From Thioalkalivibrio sp. (GTDB lineage: Bacteria > Pseudomonadota > Gammaproteobacteria > Ectothiorhodospirales > Ectothiorhodospiraceae): a stretch of DNA of 7,598 bases. This document shows positions 5,679-7,598 of this stretch, piece by piece (the first letter of the stretch is position 1; each line of letters begins with the position of its first letter). Both the position numbers and the translations under genes were made by a program. The stretch is taken from positions 1 to 7,598 of the forward strand of contig SKNJ01000283.1 of assembly GCA_007120575.1 (NCBI GenBank), read 5' to 3'. The notes beneath the pieces were generated by a model, which was not told the origin of the DNA, made no database searches, and was given only the letters and a program-made list of their open reading frames with translations.

Positions 5679-6728
5679 ATGCCCACAAAGCCTCTCATGA
5701 TAACGCGCCCGGAGCGCGGAACCCACACACCCGCGTGGCAACGCGCACTGGCCCGGGCGATCTGCGACCCGCATACCCTCGCCCGGCGCCTGAACCTGCC
5801 GCTGGCGGAACTGCCCGGGATGCAGCGGGGCGACCAACTGTTCCGGACCCGGATTCCGGAGAGCTATCTGGCCCGTATCCGGACCGGCGATCCGCATGAT
5901 CCACTGTTGCTGCAGGCGCTGCCCCAGGCGCGCGAGGCTGATGCCACCCCGGGCTTCGTGGCCGACCCGGTGGGCGACCACGCGGCGCTCGTGGCCCCGG
6001 GAGTCGTCCACAAGTATCACGGGCGCGCCTTGCTGCTGACTACCGGCGCCTGTGCCATTCATTGCCGGTACTGCTTCCGCCGCGAATTCCCGTATACCGA
6101 GCACAACCCCGCACACCAGGACTGGGAGCCCGCTCTGGGCTACCTGGCCAGGCATCGCGATATCGAGGAGGTCATCCTGAGCGGCGGCGACCCACTGACG
6201 CTCTCCGACCGCCGCCTGGCGGATCTCGCGGAGCGCCTGGCGGCGATCCCCCACCTGCAACGCCTGCGCATCCACACCCGTCTGCCGGTGGTGCTGCCCG
6301 AACGGGTGGACGACGCACTGCTTGGATGGCTTGGGCACGGGCGCCTGCAGCATGTGGTGGTGCTGCACGCCAACCACCCCCGCGAGTTCGAGGCCCCGGC
6401 CGACACCGCGCTGGCCCGCCTGCGCGCGGCGGGGGTCGTGCTGCTGAACCAGGCCGTGCTGCTGGCCGGGATCAACGACGCCGTCGACACCCTGTGCGAA
6501 CTGCAACAAGCCGGCTTTCGCCACGGCGTGCTGCCCTATTACCTGCACCTGCTCGACCGCACCCGCGGCACCGCCCATTTCGAGGTACCGCCGGAGCGGG
6601 CGCGGGCGCTGTATGCCGCGCTTCACGCACGCCTGCCGGGGTACCTGATGCCGCGGCTGGCGCGCGAGGTCGCTGGCCAGGCGGGCAAACAGCTCTTCCC
6701 CGCGAGCACGTTTCCGGACATGGAATAA
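5679..6728 (+). CDS. epmB: EF-P beta-lysylation radical SAM protein (lysine 2,3-aminomutase homologue)
   Basis: A 349-residue radical SAM, PLP-dependent enzyme (E. coli EpmB/YjeK is 342 aa) that isomerises (S)-alpha-lysine to (R)-beta-lysine for EpmA. The 4Fe-4S motif CX3CX2C is at C125, C129 and C132 in the context [17 protein letters not shown]. The SGGDPL motif is at 168-173. A lysine in the C-terminal AGKQLFPA (K337) is the best candidate for the PLP Schiff-base lysine by position. The N-terminal [15 protein letters not shown] matches the usual EpmB opening. ATG 5679 is chosen because GGAAG (5668-5672) lies six bases upstream and the length fits the family; the frame is open much further upstream, but that part is antisense to efp and epmA. 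Divergence from efp with a 90-bp gap allows shared regulation. Confidence 0.96.
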   Translation: MPTKPLMITRPERGTHTPAWQRALARAICDPHTLARRLNLPLAELPGMQRGDQLFRTRIPESYLARIRTGDPHDPLLLQALPQAREADATPGFVADPVGDHAALVAPGVVHKYHGRALLLTTGACAIHCRYCFRREFPYTEHNPAHQDWEPALGYLARHRDIEEVILSGGDPLTLSDRRLADLAERLAAIPHLQRLRIHTRLPVVLPERVDDALLGWLGHGRLQHVVVLHANHPREFEAPADTALARLRAAGVVLLNQAVLLAGINDAVDTLCELQQAGFRHGVLPYYLHLLDRTRGTAHFEVPPERARALYAALHARLPGYLMPRLAREVAGQAGKQLFPASTFPDME

Positions 6729-6759
6729 CCGCCTGCGACCCCCGCCCGTTCATCACTCG

Positions 6760-6788
6760 CCGGGTGGCCGCCGGCCGCCATTGCCCGG
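6760..6788 (+). terminator. Hairpin downstream of epmB, possible terminator
   Basis: CCGGG-TGGC (6760-6768) can pair with GCCA (6777-6780) and CCCGG (6784-6788), with an 8-base loop and a 3-base TTG bulge. It lies 32 bp after the epmB TAA. The following bases are AAACCCC, not a T-tract, so it is only a candidate. Confidence 0.3.
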
Positions 6789-6813
6789 AAACCCCATACG
6801 CGCCCGATTTTGC

Positions 6814-6822
6814 TGGTACAGT
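6814..6822 (+). promoter_or_regulatory. Extended -10 promoter candidate for the right-edge gene
   Basis: TGG-TACAGT has the TGn extension and matches TATAAT at 4 of 6 positions. It follows a short T-run (6808-6811) in an AT-richer patch, 37 bp before the ATG at 6859. No good -35 is seen at 17 bp, as is common for extended -10 promoters. Confidence 0.38.
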
Positions 6823-6845
6823 AGGGACCAAACTGACCGAGAATC

Positions 6846-6850
6846 AGGGG
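6846..6850 (+). promoter_or_regulatory. Ribosome binding site deciding the start of the right-edge gene
   Basis: AGGGG lies 2 bases before the ATG at 6853 but 8 bases before the ATG at 6859. Only the latter is a workable spacing, so 6859 is preferred. Confidence 0.6.
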
Positions 6851-6858
6851 AAATGGCC

Positions 6859-7598
6859 ATGGACGAGCCCATGCCCGCGCTCCTGCCCGCACTGCCAACC
6901 GGTACGCCGGGAGCCGACTGCTTTCCGCACCGGAGCCCGGAGGCCCTGAAGGCCTGGTGTGGCGAACTGTCCGCCACCGACCGCGAGCACACCCTGGCCG
7001 AGCTGCTGCGGGCGCTGGAAGACCTCAATACGTGCCCACTAAAGGCCGGCTTGCGCGCCGAACTGACCACGGTCATCGAGTCCGCGCTGCTGCCCCTTTT
7101 ACCCGCCATCGAGAAGGCCTTGCGCCAGCATGTGCTCCCACTGGGCCGGCGCAGCCGGGAACGCGCTGACACCTACGCCGCCCTGCTGCATGCCCTGACC
7201 ATCGCCCACCTGCTGGTGGTACAGGAACGCACCGACGGCCTGACCGGCCACGCCCAGCGCGCCGTCGCCCCATTGCAGGCCGCAGCGGTCCTCGCGGGCA
7301 CCCTCACGGTGCATCACGGGCGCCTGTACCAGCCGACCCCGGCCGGGCACTGGCTACAGCTCTACAGCATCCTGCGGGTCGCCCACGTCCTCGGCATCAC
7401 GGATGCCGCCGGCAGTAGCGAGCAGCGCTACGGCCCCCTGACAACGGATCGCATCGACCGCCTGGTAGCCCGCATCCTGACGATCGGTGGCACCGACACC
7501 AATGCGCTGGAGATCGGCGAGATCGACCTGCTGGCGCGCTGGATTAATCGTGTCCCGGTGGCCTGCACCAGCTATCCGGACCCCGGGGCCAGTCCCGA
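6859..7598 (+). CDS. N-terminal part of a large protein resembling PilZ-associated gammaproteobacterial proteins (partial)
   Basis: The frame is open from ATG 6859 to the window edge (246 full codons) without a stop, so the gene continues to the right. There is no signal peptide or membrane helix. The opening has CFPHRSPEALKAWCGEL (21-37), then LLRALEDLNTCPLKAGLR (49-66), followed by long amphipathic helices. The order R-P-ALK-W, then L..LN.CPL.A..R, resembles from memory a family of large gammaproteobacterial proteins (Pseudomonas and relatives) with helical N-terminal repeats and, in many members, a C-terminal PilZ domain that binds cyclic di-GMP. The PilZ part would lie beyond this window, so a role in c-di-GMP signalling is an inference I cannot test here. 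Codon use fits the neighbours. It is separated from epmB by 130 bp and appears to have its own promoter. Confidence 0.75.
   Translation, partial: MDEPMPALLPALPTGTPGADCFPHRSPEALKAWCGELSATDREHTLAELLRALEDLNTCPLKAGLRAELTTVIESALLPLLPAIEKALRQHVLPLGRRSRERADTYAALLHALTIAHLLVVQERTDGLTGHAQRAVAPLQAAAVLAGTLTVHHGRLYQPTPAGHWLQLYSILRVAHVLGITDAAGSSEQRYGPLTTDRIDRLVARILTIGGTDTNALEIGEIDLLARWINRVPVACTSYPDPGASP

Noticed and set aside
5025..6626. A 533-codon minus-strand frame in which efp appears as the C-terminal third of a larger protein
   Set aside because: Everything upstream of the ATG at 5588 is antisense to epmB, a well-supported gene; the added residues are low-complexity Gln/Val/Gly-rich as expected for a GC-rich shadow frame, and EF-P length and start are canonical at 5588.

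Overview
The window is a high-GC, densely coded stretch of bacterial chromosome, most likely from a gammaproteobacterium. The best support is the complete EF-P beta-lysylation trio (efp, epmA, epmB) together with a ZapG/YhcB (DUF1043) protein, a combination typical of Gammaproteobacteria. The GC-rich codon usage and gene content would suit an Ectothiorhodospiraceae/Thioalkalivibrio-like organism, but that is inference. I see no phage, transposon, CRISPR array, tRNA or rRNA.

Layout. The end of an unidentified gene (1-135, +) is followed by a small lipoprotein gene (255-650, +), which converges on zapG (685-1137, -). Divergent from zapG is a two-gene + unit: a small helical protein with an internal repeat (1268-1819) and a DUF2459-like lipoprotein (1830-2459). 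These converge on a three-gene minus-strand group transcribed efp (5588-5025), epmA (5013-4045), dacB (3962-2493). epmB (5679-6728, +) is divergent from efp across a 90-bp gap. After a 130-bp gap a gene resembling the large PilZ-associated proteins of gammaproteobacteria begins at 6859 and runs off the window.

How the genes work together. EpmB converts (S)-alpha-lysine to (R)-beta-lysine and EpmA attaches it to Lys34 of EF-P, which then rescues ribosomes stalled at polyproline. All three are intact with their key residues, so the pathway is complete here except for the EpmC hydroxylase, which is not in the window. dacB (PBP4), zapG and the two lipoproteins belong to the cell envelope and division.

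No clearly new system is visible. The points most worth following up are the repeat-containing protein and its lipoprotein partner, the hairpin against the efp ribosome binding site, and the partial gene at the right edge.
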